DNA of 5,605 nt from contig DXDO01000184.1 of NCBI GenBank assembly GCA_019115425.1, forward strand, positions 1 to 5,605, in the 5' to 3' direction. Shown piece after piece: positions 1-5,423 of this stretch. Source of the DNA: Candidatus Agathobaculum merdigallinarum. GTDB lineage: Bacteria > Bacillota > Clostridia > Oscillospirales > Butyricicoccaceae. Below the pieces are notes generated by a model. The model made no database searches, was not told the origin of the DNA, and saw only the letters and a program-made list of their open reading frames with translations. The position numbers and the translations under genes are program-made. The first letter of the stretch is position 1; every line of letters begins with the position of its first letter.

Positions 1-22
1 CTATGGATTTTTTCTGTCCAAC

Positions 23-98
23 TTGATTTTACAATCAACCAATGAAAATTTTTTTGCTATACTTGTATAAAGATTTTCCCAATCAGATACATGTGTAT
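23..98 (+). promoter_or_regulatory. Upstream region of the YczE-like gene: extended -10 promoter and two palindromes
   Basis: The best promoter signal is TGCTATACT at 55-63, an extended -10 box (TGn plus TATACT) with no convincing -35 hexamer 17 bp upstream. The same 12-mer TTTTGCTATACT occurs in the tetR promoter. Two short palindromes flank it: TTGATT-TTAC-AATCAA at 23-38, upstream of the -10, and GATACA-TG-TGTATC at 85-98, downstream of the expected start near 70. Either could be an operator, but their sequences differ from each other and from the tetR-region repeats, so no regulator is assigned. The 145 bases before the gene hold no other coding signal; any divergent gene lies outside the window. 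Confidence 0.45.
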
Positions 99-144
99 CA
101 AAAATTTTCGCACAATCGTTTGTTCAACCGAAAGAGGCAATCCC

Positions 145-789
145 ATGTCCAAACTGAAATACTGGCCGCAGCGCCTGCTGATGCTCCTGCTCGGCGTTAT
201 GGTCACTGAATGCGGCTCTCAGCTTTTTGTTGCGCTGGATATCGGCGCGGCCCCCTTTATGATACTGGTGCAGGGCGTTTCAAGGCAGACCGGATTGAGT
301 TATGGCCAATCCACAACGGTTTTGATGCTGCTCTGCCTGCTGGCGATCTTTTTCACCTCCCGCAGGCATATCCGTCCCGGCACGGTTTTCTGTATGTTCT
401 TCACCGGCCCGATCGTAGACTTCTACGCATCCCTGTTCAGCCTTATCATTCCTGACCGCCGCCCGCTGCTGCTGACCGTTCTGCTGGTCGCGCTGGGCTG
501 CGTGATCGTTGCCATCGGCATCGGCATTTCCGTCCACTCGGAGGCGGGCGCCTGCCCCAACGATCTCATCCCTGTGATTGCGGATGAAAAAATTCCCCGC
601 CTCCAGCTCCGGTGGTCACGGATGCTGTGGGACGCCTCCTGTATCATTGTCGGCTTCTGTATGGGCGGCACACTGGGCATTGGCACGGTGATCGCGCTGA
701 CGCTGTACGGCCCTTGTCTGCAATTTTTCCTGCCGGTGGCGCGGACGCTCGCCCGCTGGCTGCGTATTCCGGTGCAGGCGGCCTCATAA
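145..789 (+). CDS. YczE/YitT-like integral membrane protein
   Basis: This 214-residue, highly hydrophobic protein has about five to six membrane segments, roughly at residues 11-31, 56-71, 80-101, 108-131, 163-185 and possibly 187-200. Motifs typical of the YczE (DUF6198) group are visible: DIGAAPFMILVQG near residue 32, FTGPIVDFYASL near 86, a GxGxxxSxxxGACPNDL stretch near 124-141, and GIGTVIALTLYGP near 178. No transport or catalytic role is established for these proteins; some lie beside GntR/MocR-type regulators. The start at 145 is chosen because AAAGAGG at 131-137 is spaced 7 nt from the ATG. The in-frame ATG at 91 would add 18 polar residues, lacks a ribosome binding site and lies inside a palindrome. 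The gene stands alone and converges on the methyltransferase gene through a shared terminator. The family call is firm; the function is unknown. Confidence 0.85.
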   Translation: MSKLKYWPQRLLMLLLGVMVTECGSQLFVALDIGAAPFMILVQGVSRQTGLSYGQSTTVLMLLCLLAIFFTSRRHIRPGTVFCMFFTGPIVDFYASLFSLIIPDRRPLLLTVLLVALGCVIVAIGIGISVHSEAGACPNDLIPVIADEKIPRLQLRWSRMLWDASCIIVGFCMGGTLGIGTVIALTLYGPCLQFFLPVARTLARWLRIPVQAAS

Positions 790-799
790 AAACGACTGC

Positions 800-840
800 A
801 AAACCCCAGACCTGACCTCTGTCAAGTCTGGGGTTTTTTT
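800..840. terminator. Bidirectional intrinsic terminator
   Basis: CCCCAGAC at 804-811 pairs with GTCTGGGG at 826-833. The stem continues across one C/A mismatch with TGAC/GTCA (813-816 with 821-824) and a CTCT loop. It is followed by seven Ts at 834-840 on the + strand, and AAAA at 800-803 gives four Us on the minus strand. It starts 10 nt after the stop of the membrane protein gene and ends 5 nt from the stop of the methyltransferase gene, so it can end both convergent transcripts. It looks stronger in the + direction. Confidence 0.9.
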
Positions 841-845
841 CTGTC

Positions 846-1379
846 TCACAATGCGGTTCCCCGCTTCGGAACCGACAGACGTGCCATATCCACGTTTTCC
901 AGCCGAAGCAGCGCGGCCTTCTTCTCCACACCGCCCGCATAACCGGTCAGGCTGCCGCCGCTCCCAACCACGCGGTGGCACGGTACGATCAAGGACACCG
1001 GATTGTGCCCCACCGCGCCGCCGACCGCCTGCGCGGACATGCGCGGCACGCCCCTCTGCTTTGCCAGCCGCGCGGCGATCTCTCCATAGGTCGTCACGCT
1101 GCCATAGGGGATCTGGCATAGAATCTCCCAAACCGCAAGCCGGAACGGCGACCCCAGCAGCCGCAGCGTTGGCGTAAAATCCGGCATTTTTCCGTCAAAA
1201 TACCGGTCCAGCCATCGCCCCGTCTGTTCAAAAACCGGCAGGTCCGCTTCGGTATGCTCCGAAGGCAGGGTATCCGCGAAATATTTCTGCCCATCAAACC
1301 ACAGCCCTGTCAGCGCCTGTCCGTCGCTTGCCAGCGTGATGCTGCCGAGCAGCGAGGTATAATGACTTGTAAAATACAC
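846..1379 (-). CDS. ogt: Methylated-DNA--[protein]-cysteine S-methyltransferase (Ogt type)
   Basis: This repair protein removes O6-alkyl groups from guanine by irreversible transfer to its own cysteine. The 177-residue product has the PCHRV signature with acceptor Cys134, preceded by Asn126 in GHNPV. It also has the DNA-binding tyrosine in SVTTYGE (Tyr98) and a Glu in the LLRLEN stretch (Glu161). The N-terminal domain spans about residues 1-75 and the C-terminal domain about 78-165. The start is GTG at 1379, because AAGGAGG at 1389-1395 sits 9 nt before it; the upstream in-frame ATG at 1430 has no such site. The position of the usual arginine finger (AARAVGG in human MGMT) reads SAQAVGG here, so Gln117 replaces it. 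From memory this variant recurs in Firmicute relatives. The gene lies 123 bp downstream of tetR on the same strand; no clear promoter is visible between them, so co-transcription is possible. No Ada regulatory domain is present. Confidence 0.95.
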   Translation of the reverse strand: MYFTSHYTSLLGSITLASDGQALTGLWFDGQKYFADTLPSEHTEADLPVFEQTGRWLDRYFDGKMPDFTPTLRLLGSPFRLAVWEILCQIPYGSVTTYGEIAARLAKQRGVPRMSAQAVGGAVGHNPVSLIVPCHRVVGSGGSLTGYAGGVEKKAALLRLENVDMARLSVPKRGTAL

Positions 1380-1502
1380 CGCGTATCTCCTCCTTCCGCC
1401 CAGTCTCCATGATTCTGCCGGTATGCGCACCGCAGGACGATCACTTCTGTCAGGCCGTTTCCCCGTCCCGAATAGCTTTCTTCTTTTTCAGAGGCATTTT
1501 GC
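1380..1502 (-). other. Spacer between tetR and ogt
   Basis: This 123-base non-coding gap carries the ogt ribosome binding site at 1389-1395. A small hairpin at 1415-1435 (CTGC-GGT paired with ACC-GCAG, one bulged G) is not followed by a U-run and is not a convincing terminator. No good -35/-10 pair for ogt was found, and a possible short frame beginning at 1497 has no ribosome binding site. The simplest reading is read-through from tetR into ogt. Confidence 0.4.
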
Positions 1503-2084
1503 TTATCGGGCAATCAGCCCGTACAGCAGGGTATGCAGCAGCTCTCCGGCCTCTTTCTCGACATCCTGAACCGATCCTTCCCTGATATATACGCCGAGAA
1601 AATTGACAAAGGTACGGAACTGCCGGATGGCTTCTTCGGTTGAAACACGATCGGTCAGCCGCTCCTTCTCCAAAACCGAAAGCAATGCGGCATTATTGAA
1701 TTTGTCAAACGCGGCGCGGCATGCTGCGATTTTTTCCGCCAGGTGCATCGGCGGATACATCAGCACCTCGTAAAAAAGCTGGCGGTGCGCCGGATGCTGC
1801 TGAAAAAAGCGCAGGCGCACGTCGAAATACTCCGTGACCGTGACGCCCTGTATATTCATCTCCGCCGAGAGCCAGCCCGTCATTTCCGTGAACAGCTTTT
1901 CAATGCAGGCGATATAGAGCGCATCCTTATTGGGATAGTAGTGGTAAAGCAGCCCTTTGGAGATGCTGCCGTGCGCACAGATCAGGTTGATCGAGCTGCC
2001 TGCATAACCGTGCTCGGAAAATTCCGCAAACGCATGGGTCAGGATATGCTCCCTGCTTTTCCTGTTTTTTTCAGCCTGTTTCAT
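1503..2084 (-). CDS. TetR-family transcriptional regulator
   Basis: The 193-residue protein has a typical TetR N-terminal helix-turn-helix domain at about residues 9-58: an REHIL..AFAEFSEHGY helix 1 region, then SINLIC as the first HTH helix, then ISKGLLYHYYPNKDALY as the recognition helix and following helix. Residues 60-193 form the helical ligand-binding and dimer domain, which is not conserved enough to name an effector. The start at 2084 is supported by AAGGGGAGGG at 2090-2099. The upstream ATG at 2135 lies beyond the promoter and is rejected. The gene is divergent from the secreted peptidase gene, and the two inverted repeats between them are the obvious binding sites. Its predicted role is repressor of the peptidase gene. 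Its promoter would give a leader of only about 15 nt, which starts at the ribosome binding site. The family call is very secure; the target is inferred from position. Confidence 0.93.
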   Translation of the reverse strand: MKQAEKNRKSREHILTHAFAEFSEHGYAGSSINLICAHGSISKGLLYHYYPNKDALYIACIEKLFTEMTGWLSAEMNIQGVTVTEYFDVRLRFFQQHPAHRQLFYEVLMYPPMHLAEKIAACRAAFDKFNNAALLSVLEKERLTDRVSTEEAIRQFRTFVNFLGVYIREGSVQDVEKEAGELLHTLLYGLIAR

Positions 2085-2105
2085 CCGATCCCTCCCCTTG
2101 GTTAC

Positions 2106-2134
2106 AGTATAGCAAAATCCATGTTTTGTGTCCA
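2106..2134 (-). promoter_or_regulatory. tetR promoter (sigma-A type)
   Basis: Read on the minus strand, TGGACA (2134-2129), a 17-bp spacer and TATACT (2111-2106) form a near-consensus promoter with an extended TGC before the -10. Transcription would start near 2099, at the ribosome binding site of the tetR gene. The two operator-like repeats lie upstream of its -35, so repression or activation of this promoter by its own product is possible but less direct than at the rightward promoter. Confidence 0.8.
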
Positions 2135-2142
2135 TATTGTTA

Positions 2143-2171
2143 TTGACCAGCCGAACGGTTTGTGGTATTTT
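2143..2171 (+). promoter_or_regulatory. Peptidase gene promoter (sigma-A type)
   Basis: TTGACC at 2143-2148, a 17-bp spacer and TATTTT at 2166-2171 make a plausible sigma-A promoter, with transcription starting near 2178. The first inverted repeat (2146-2163) fills the spacer and the second (2173-2196) covers the start point, a layout expected for tight repression. The leader to the GTG start at 2211 would be about 33 nt. Confidence 0.7.
2146..2163. promoter_or_regulatory. Putative TetR operator O1
   Basis: ACCAGCCG-AA-CGGTTTGT is an 18-bp imperfect palindrome (6 of 8 arm positions match). It is identical to the matching 18 bp of O2 at 13 positions. It sits within the -35 to -10 spacer of the rightward promoter. 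Binding by the adjacent TetR protein is inferred from position. Confidence 0.6.
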
Positions 2172-2172
2172 G

Positions 2173-2196
2173 AAAACAAACCAAATAGTTTGTTTT
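2173..2196. promoter_or_regulatory. Putative TetR operator O2
   Basis: AAAACAAAC and GTTTGTTTT form perfect 9-bp arms around the 6-bp centre CAAATA. The centre lies 30 bp from the centre of O1, close to three helical turns, so dimers on both sites would face the same side of the DNA. The site covers the predicted transcription start of the peptidase gene. Confidence 0.75.
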
Positions 2197-2210
2197 ATGG
2201 GGCGATCAAT

Positions 2211-4655
2211 GTGAAGAAGAAACTTGTATGCGTTCTGCTCAGCGCGGCGCTCCTATCCGGAACTGCATCGGCCGCGGCGTGGCCGGCGTGGGCGGAGGAT
2301 GCGAGGGGCTGGGCAGAGCAGCTCTCGTTCAGTGAAGCGCTGCTGGCGTCGCCATACGCCGCAGTCACACGCGCGCAGGCGGCGCAGCTATTATATGAAG
2401 CTGCGGGACGGCCCGCAGTTTCCGGAGATTCGCCGTTTACCGACGTACCCGCCGATTATGCCGACGCGGCCTCCTGGGCGGCGGAACAGGGGTATATCGA
2501 GGGTGTTGGCGACGGCAGATTCCTGCCGGACAGTCTGGTAACAAGGCAGGAATTTGCTGCAATGCTGTACCGCAGGGCAGGCGAGCCTGCCGTGACCGGC
2601 AATGAGCTGCAATCCTATGTGGACACTGCAACGGTCCCTGGCTGGGCGGAGAATGCGCTGCTTTGGAGCAACAAGACCGGCATTATCAGCGGTAAATCCA
2701 CCGATCATCTCGCACCCCTGGATACCATCGTCGTGGCGGAAGCGGTTCTGATCCTTCAGCGCGCGGCGCTGCTGCCGGATACAGCGGTACTGATGCAGGA
2801 TCTTGAAACCCTGACCGCGCAGCACCGGCCGATCGGTTCGGCTGGCGAGCAGGCGGCGGCGCAGTACCTGCAAAGCCGCTTTTCGGAAATGGGCTATCAG
2901 GTCAGCACGCAGGCATACACGAATGATGCGGGGCAGACCGGCACCAATGTGATCGCTGTCAAACCCGCTGAAAGCGCAGACGCGGATATCCTTGTGATAT
3001 CTGCGCACCACGACAGCGTGCCGACCGCCTACGGCGCGAACGACAACGCCTCGGGCGTGACCGCGCTGCTGGCCGTGGCGGAGGCCCTCAAAGACGCAGA
3101 AACCGACACCGAGATACGCTTTATCAGCTTTACCGATGAAGAAAACGGCAAAAGCGGCTCGCGCTATTACACCTCCGCGCTTTCCGAGGACGAGCGCAGC
3201 CGCATGATCGGCGATATCCAGCTGGATATACTGGGCGGGCTTGGCTCGAGCGGCACCATGATCTGCACCATGGACGGCGAGGCCAACTGGCTGACCGCGC
3301 TGCTGCAAGACAAGAACGCCGCCCTGCCGCTCGGCGCGGAAACGGCAAGCGACCATGCCGCGTTCCAGCTGGCCGGTGTGCCGAGCGTGCTGGTGATGCA
3401 GAACGGCCGCGGCTACCTCTACCATTCGGCGGCGGACATCGCCAGCCAGATCGACCTGTTCGCCCTCGCGGGCGCGGCACAGTCTGTATCGTCCGCAGCG
3501 CGGGAGATCATGGATACGGATACGCCGTCCTATCATGAGATCGCGCGCGAGCAGGCAGAGGGCTACACCTACCGTCAGACTCGGCAGAATGTCATTTATT
3601 TCAGCAGTTCACTGGCGGATACAGAGGCATATATCGGCGCGGCTGGGGAACTGGTAAATACCGAGGAAATCAATGGTGACGGCTGGACCGATGTTTACGA
3701 CACCTATCGGTATTCCATGCGGTGGTTCGACGGAGAAACACCGATGAACACCTATTACCGCTACCGCAACGGATTTTTACAGAATATTGAAATCCATCCG
3801 GAGGAAACCGGCTATACCGCTGCCGAGGTGCGCAGTCTGATTACCGCGATGTACGGTGCACCCTCCTCAACGGAACAGGGGCGTGAAAGCTGGATGGACG
3901 AGATTTACAGCAAGTATATCACCCTGTCGGACACGGCGGATGGCTGTACGGTCACAGTGTCGAACTATTCGCTCGGCATCACCAATATCATCGCGGAATA
4001 TCCGATCGTGAACGGGCAGGCGCAGATCAGCGACGCCCAGCATGCAAAGGTATGGGAATTCCTGTGCTCCATTCTGCCGGATGACGCGCGCGTGAAGATC
4101 GCAGAGTTTAACCTGTATACCGACGGCTACAGCAACGTGCTGGCCTATACCTCGCCGGTCAAGGATGAGAACGGCGAGTCGGATAACACCCGGTTCTCGA
4201 TCAACATCGACTACTATGACGTATACGACGAAAACGCCAGCCCGCGCGACTGGAGCAAGCTGACCTACACCATCCTGCACGAATACGGCCATGTACTGCT
4301 GGAGGATGAGACACAAATCGATCTGTCGGTCGGCAGCGGTACGCACGATCCGGCGGGCTTTATCCCCGGCTCGTTCCGCAAGGAATTCTACGACCGCTTC
4401 TGGAAGCAGATCGACACCGGTACCGGTGTGAACGACTATGAGCAGAACCCAACGAATTATGTCAGCCGCTACGGCGCAAATTATTTCCATGAGGATATCG
4501 CGGATACCTTCGCGGTATTCGTGCTGGGTGCGAAACCGACCGGCGACACGGTGGCGGAGCAAAAACTCGAGTTCTTCTGGGCAGATGCGGACATGGTGCG
4601 CCTGCGTCAGGCCATCCGGACAAATCTGGGCCTGACTGAAGCCGAAGCGAACTGA
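2211..4655 (+). CDS. Secreted SLH-domain protein with M28 aminopeptidase and lethal-factor-like zinc peptidase domains
   Basis: This 814-residue protein begins with a signal peptide (MKKK, hydrophobic core, Ala-rich cleavage region near 18-23). Residues about 30-186 hold SLH repeats, a degenerate first and clearer ones at 76-124 and 136-186, which tether proteins to secondary cell-wall polymers. Residues about 195-435 form an M28 metallopeptidase with all expected residues: His266 in AHHDS, Asp278 in GANDNASG, Glu310-Glu311 in TDEENG, Asp339, and His382 in SDHAAF. Residues about 440-600 have no recognised fold. The C-terminal part has HEYGH at 690-694 and YGANYFHEDIADTFA from Tyr754, with Glu761 as likely third zinc ligand. 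This Tyr-x6-Glu pattern matches anthrax lethal factor (Tyr728, Glu735). The start is GTG at 2211 with only a weak GGGG at 2199-2202. The open frame continues upstream to 1743, but that part is antisense to tetR and precedes the promoter. Substrates are unknown. Confidence 0.9.
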   Translation: MKKKLVCVLLSAALLSGTASAAAWPAWAEDARGWAEQLSFSEALLASPYAAVTRAQAAQLLYEAAGRPAVSGDSPFTDVPADYADAASWAAEQGYIEGVGDGRFLPDSLVTRQEFAAMLYRRAGEPAVTGNELQSYVDTATVPGWAENALLWSNKTGIISGKSTDHLAPLDTIVVAEAVLILQRAALLPDTAVLMQDLETLTAQHRPIGSAGEQAAAQYLQSRFSEMGYQVSTQAYTNDAGQTGTNVIAVKPAESADADILVISAHHDSVPTAYGANDNASGVTALLAVAEALKDAETDTEIRFISFTDEENGKSGSRYYTSALSEDERSRMIGDIQLDILGGLGSSGTMICTMDGEANWLTALLQDKNAALPLGAETASDHAAFQLAGVPSVLVMQNGRGYLYHSAADIASQIDLFALAGAAQSVSSAAREIMDTDTPSYHEIAREQAEGYTYRQTRQNVIYFSSSLADTEAYIGAAGELVNTEEINGDGWTDVYDTYRYSMRWFDGETPMNTYYRYRNGFLQNIEIHPEETGYTAAEVRSLITAMYGAPSSTEQGRESWMDEIYSKYITLSDTADGCTVTVSNYSLGITNIIAEYPIVNGQAQISDAQHAKVWEFLCSILPDDARVKIAEFNLYTDGYSNVLAYTSPVKDENGESDNTRFSINIDYYDVYDENASPRDWSKLTYTILHEYGHVLLEDETQIDLSVGSGTHDPAGFIPGSFRKEFYDRFWKQIDTGTGVNDYEQNPTNYVSRYGANYFHEDIADTFAVFVLGAKPTGDTVAEQKLEFFWADADMVRLRQAIRTNLGLTEAEAN

Positions 4656-4656
4656 A

Positions 4657-4679
4657 CTGATCTGTGTTCAGAAGATCAG
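4657..4679 (+). other. Small hairpin after the peptidase gene
   Basis: CTGATCT (4657-4663) and AGATCAG (4673-4679) form a 7-bp stem with a 9-nt loop, starting 2 nt after the stop codon. No U-run follows, so it is not a standard intrinsic terminator. It may be a 3' stabilising hairpin or a weak attenuator before the lipoprotein gene. A second weak hairpin (GAGC-AAA-GCTC) lies in the same 105-base gap. A poor promoter candidate (TTCAGA-N17-CATAAA, 4668-4696) is also there. Confidence 0.35.
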
Positions 4680-4760
4680 CGATATATTCCCATAAAAATG
4701 GTGACTTCCGGCCCAGAGCAAAGCTCAGCGGCCACAACAATACTGGAAGGAGAGATTAAG

Positions 4761-5328
4761 ATGAAGAAAAGGGTATTGGCAGCGGTATTATGTGCATTGG
4801 GGATCCTGTGGATGGTCGGATGCAGCGCAAACAGCGATGCGCCGACGACAGAACAGGGCGACGTGCCCGTTGACACAGAAAACCAAGGGCAAACCGCGGA
4901 GCAGACGACTGATCTGTCCGCAGTTGTGGAACTGGTCGGCAAGGCGGACGAGGATACTGCCGATCTGCTTGGCGGCGGCGAGGAAAACTGGACGAGTGAC
5001 CAGCAGACCTTTATCGGCCGCATTTATCAGACTGAGCTGTACGGCGATCCGGTAATGGTTTATTCGTCATGCAGTGCCCGAGAAAACCGTGGACGCGGTC
5101 TCGGTTTGGATCTCGGACGGAGAGCAAGAGGTAACGGACGAGATGCTCCAGACATGGCAGGAGCGCATCTCTTCGTTTACCGGCGCAGAAATGCAGGATA
5201 AAGGCACGGCGGCGGAGTCCGGTTCGCAGGCATGGAGCTGGCAGGCGAATCATATGATCTACTCGCTGCGGCTGCTGGACAACATCCTGACGCTGGATAT
5301 CAACCCCGCAGTAGGCGAGATCAACTGA
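4761..5328 (+). pseudogene. Small lipoprotein gene interrupted by a +1 frameshift
   Basis: The start at 4761 has AAGGAG at 4747-4752, 8 nt before the ATG. The N-terminus is a lipoprotein signal peptide with lipobox MVGC (acylated Cys21), followed by a Thr/Asp/Gln/Glu-rich linker to about residue 50. The first frame reads sensibly to about residue 104 (DPVMVYSSC), then turns Arg/Gly-rich and stops at 5199-5201 after 147 residues. The +1 frame carries a protein-like continuation from about 5074, containing DAVSVWISDGEQEVTDEM, QAWSWQANHMIYSLRLLDN and ILTLDINPAVGEIN, ending at 5326-5328. Removing one base between about 5056 and 5086 would give a 188-residue protein; the AAAA at 5083-5086 is one possible slip point. 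I recognise no named family. The gene follows the peptidase by 105 bp on the same strand. A sequencing error is as likely as a true mutation. Confidence 0.75.
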
Positions 5329-5341
5329 AGCGATGAAAAAT

Positions 5342-5376
5342 AGGAAGGAAAAGGAAGGAAAAGAAGGAAAAGAAAA
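5342..5376 (+). repeat. Homopurine tandem repeat
   Basis: A 35-base run of only A and G contains two perfect tandem copies of GGAAGGAAAA (5343-5352, 5353-5362), a third copy lacking one G (5363-5371) and GAAAA. It lies between the lipoprotein stop and the -35 box at 5388. It could act as an A-rich upstream promoter element, form unusual DNA structure, or simply be slippage-prone. No terminator is visible between the lipoprotein gene and this run. Confidence 0.85.
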
Positions 5377-5387
5377 TCAGTTTGTTC

Positions 5388-5416
5388 TTGACACATGTCC
5401 TGAATTACGGTATAAT
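5388..5416 (+). promoter_or_regulatory. Consensus sigma-A promoter for the downstream RNA
   Basis: TTGACA at 5388-5393, a 17-bp spacer and TATAAT at 5411-5416 match the housekeeping consensus at all 12 hexamer positions. Transcription should start near 5423-5424. No well-formed gene with a good ribosome binding site follows in the remaining 180 bases, while paired sequence begins about 12 nt after the start. This favours an abundant structured RNA or a long regulated leader. Confidence 0.9.
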
Positions 5417-5423
5417 ATATCCC

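Noticed and set aside
1452..1497. 15-residue leader peptide between tetR and ogt
   Set aside because: No ribosome binding site precedes its ATG and no attenuator structure follows.
1743..2210. N-terminal extension of the peptidase open frame by 156 residues
   Set aside because: It is antisense to tetR, lies mostly upstream of the promoter, and removes the signal peptide from the N-terminus. GTG at 2211 gives a proper export signal.
2391..3536. 381-residue minus-strand open frame inside the peptidase gene
   Set aside because: Its composition is Arg/His/Gly-rich with no recognisable domain. It is opposite a gene with clear domains, so it is a shadow of GC-rich coding sequence.
3867..4562. 231-residue minus-strand open frame
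   Set aside because: It is antisense to the HEYGH domain, has no ribosome binding site that I could see and no recognisable motif.
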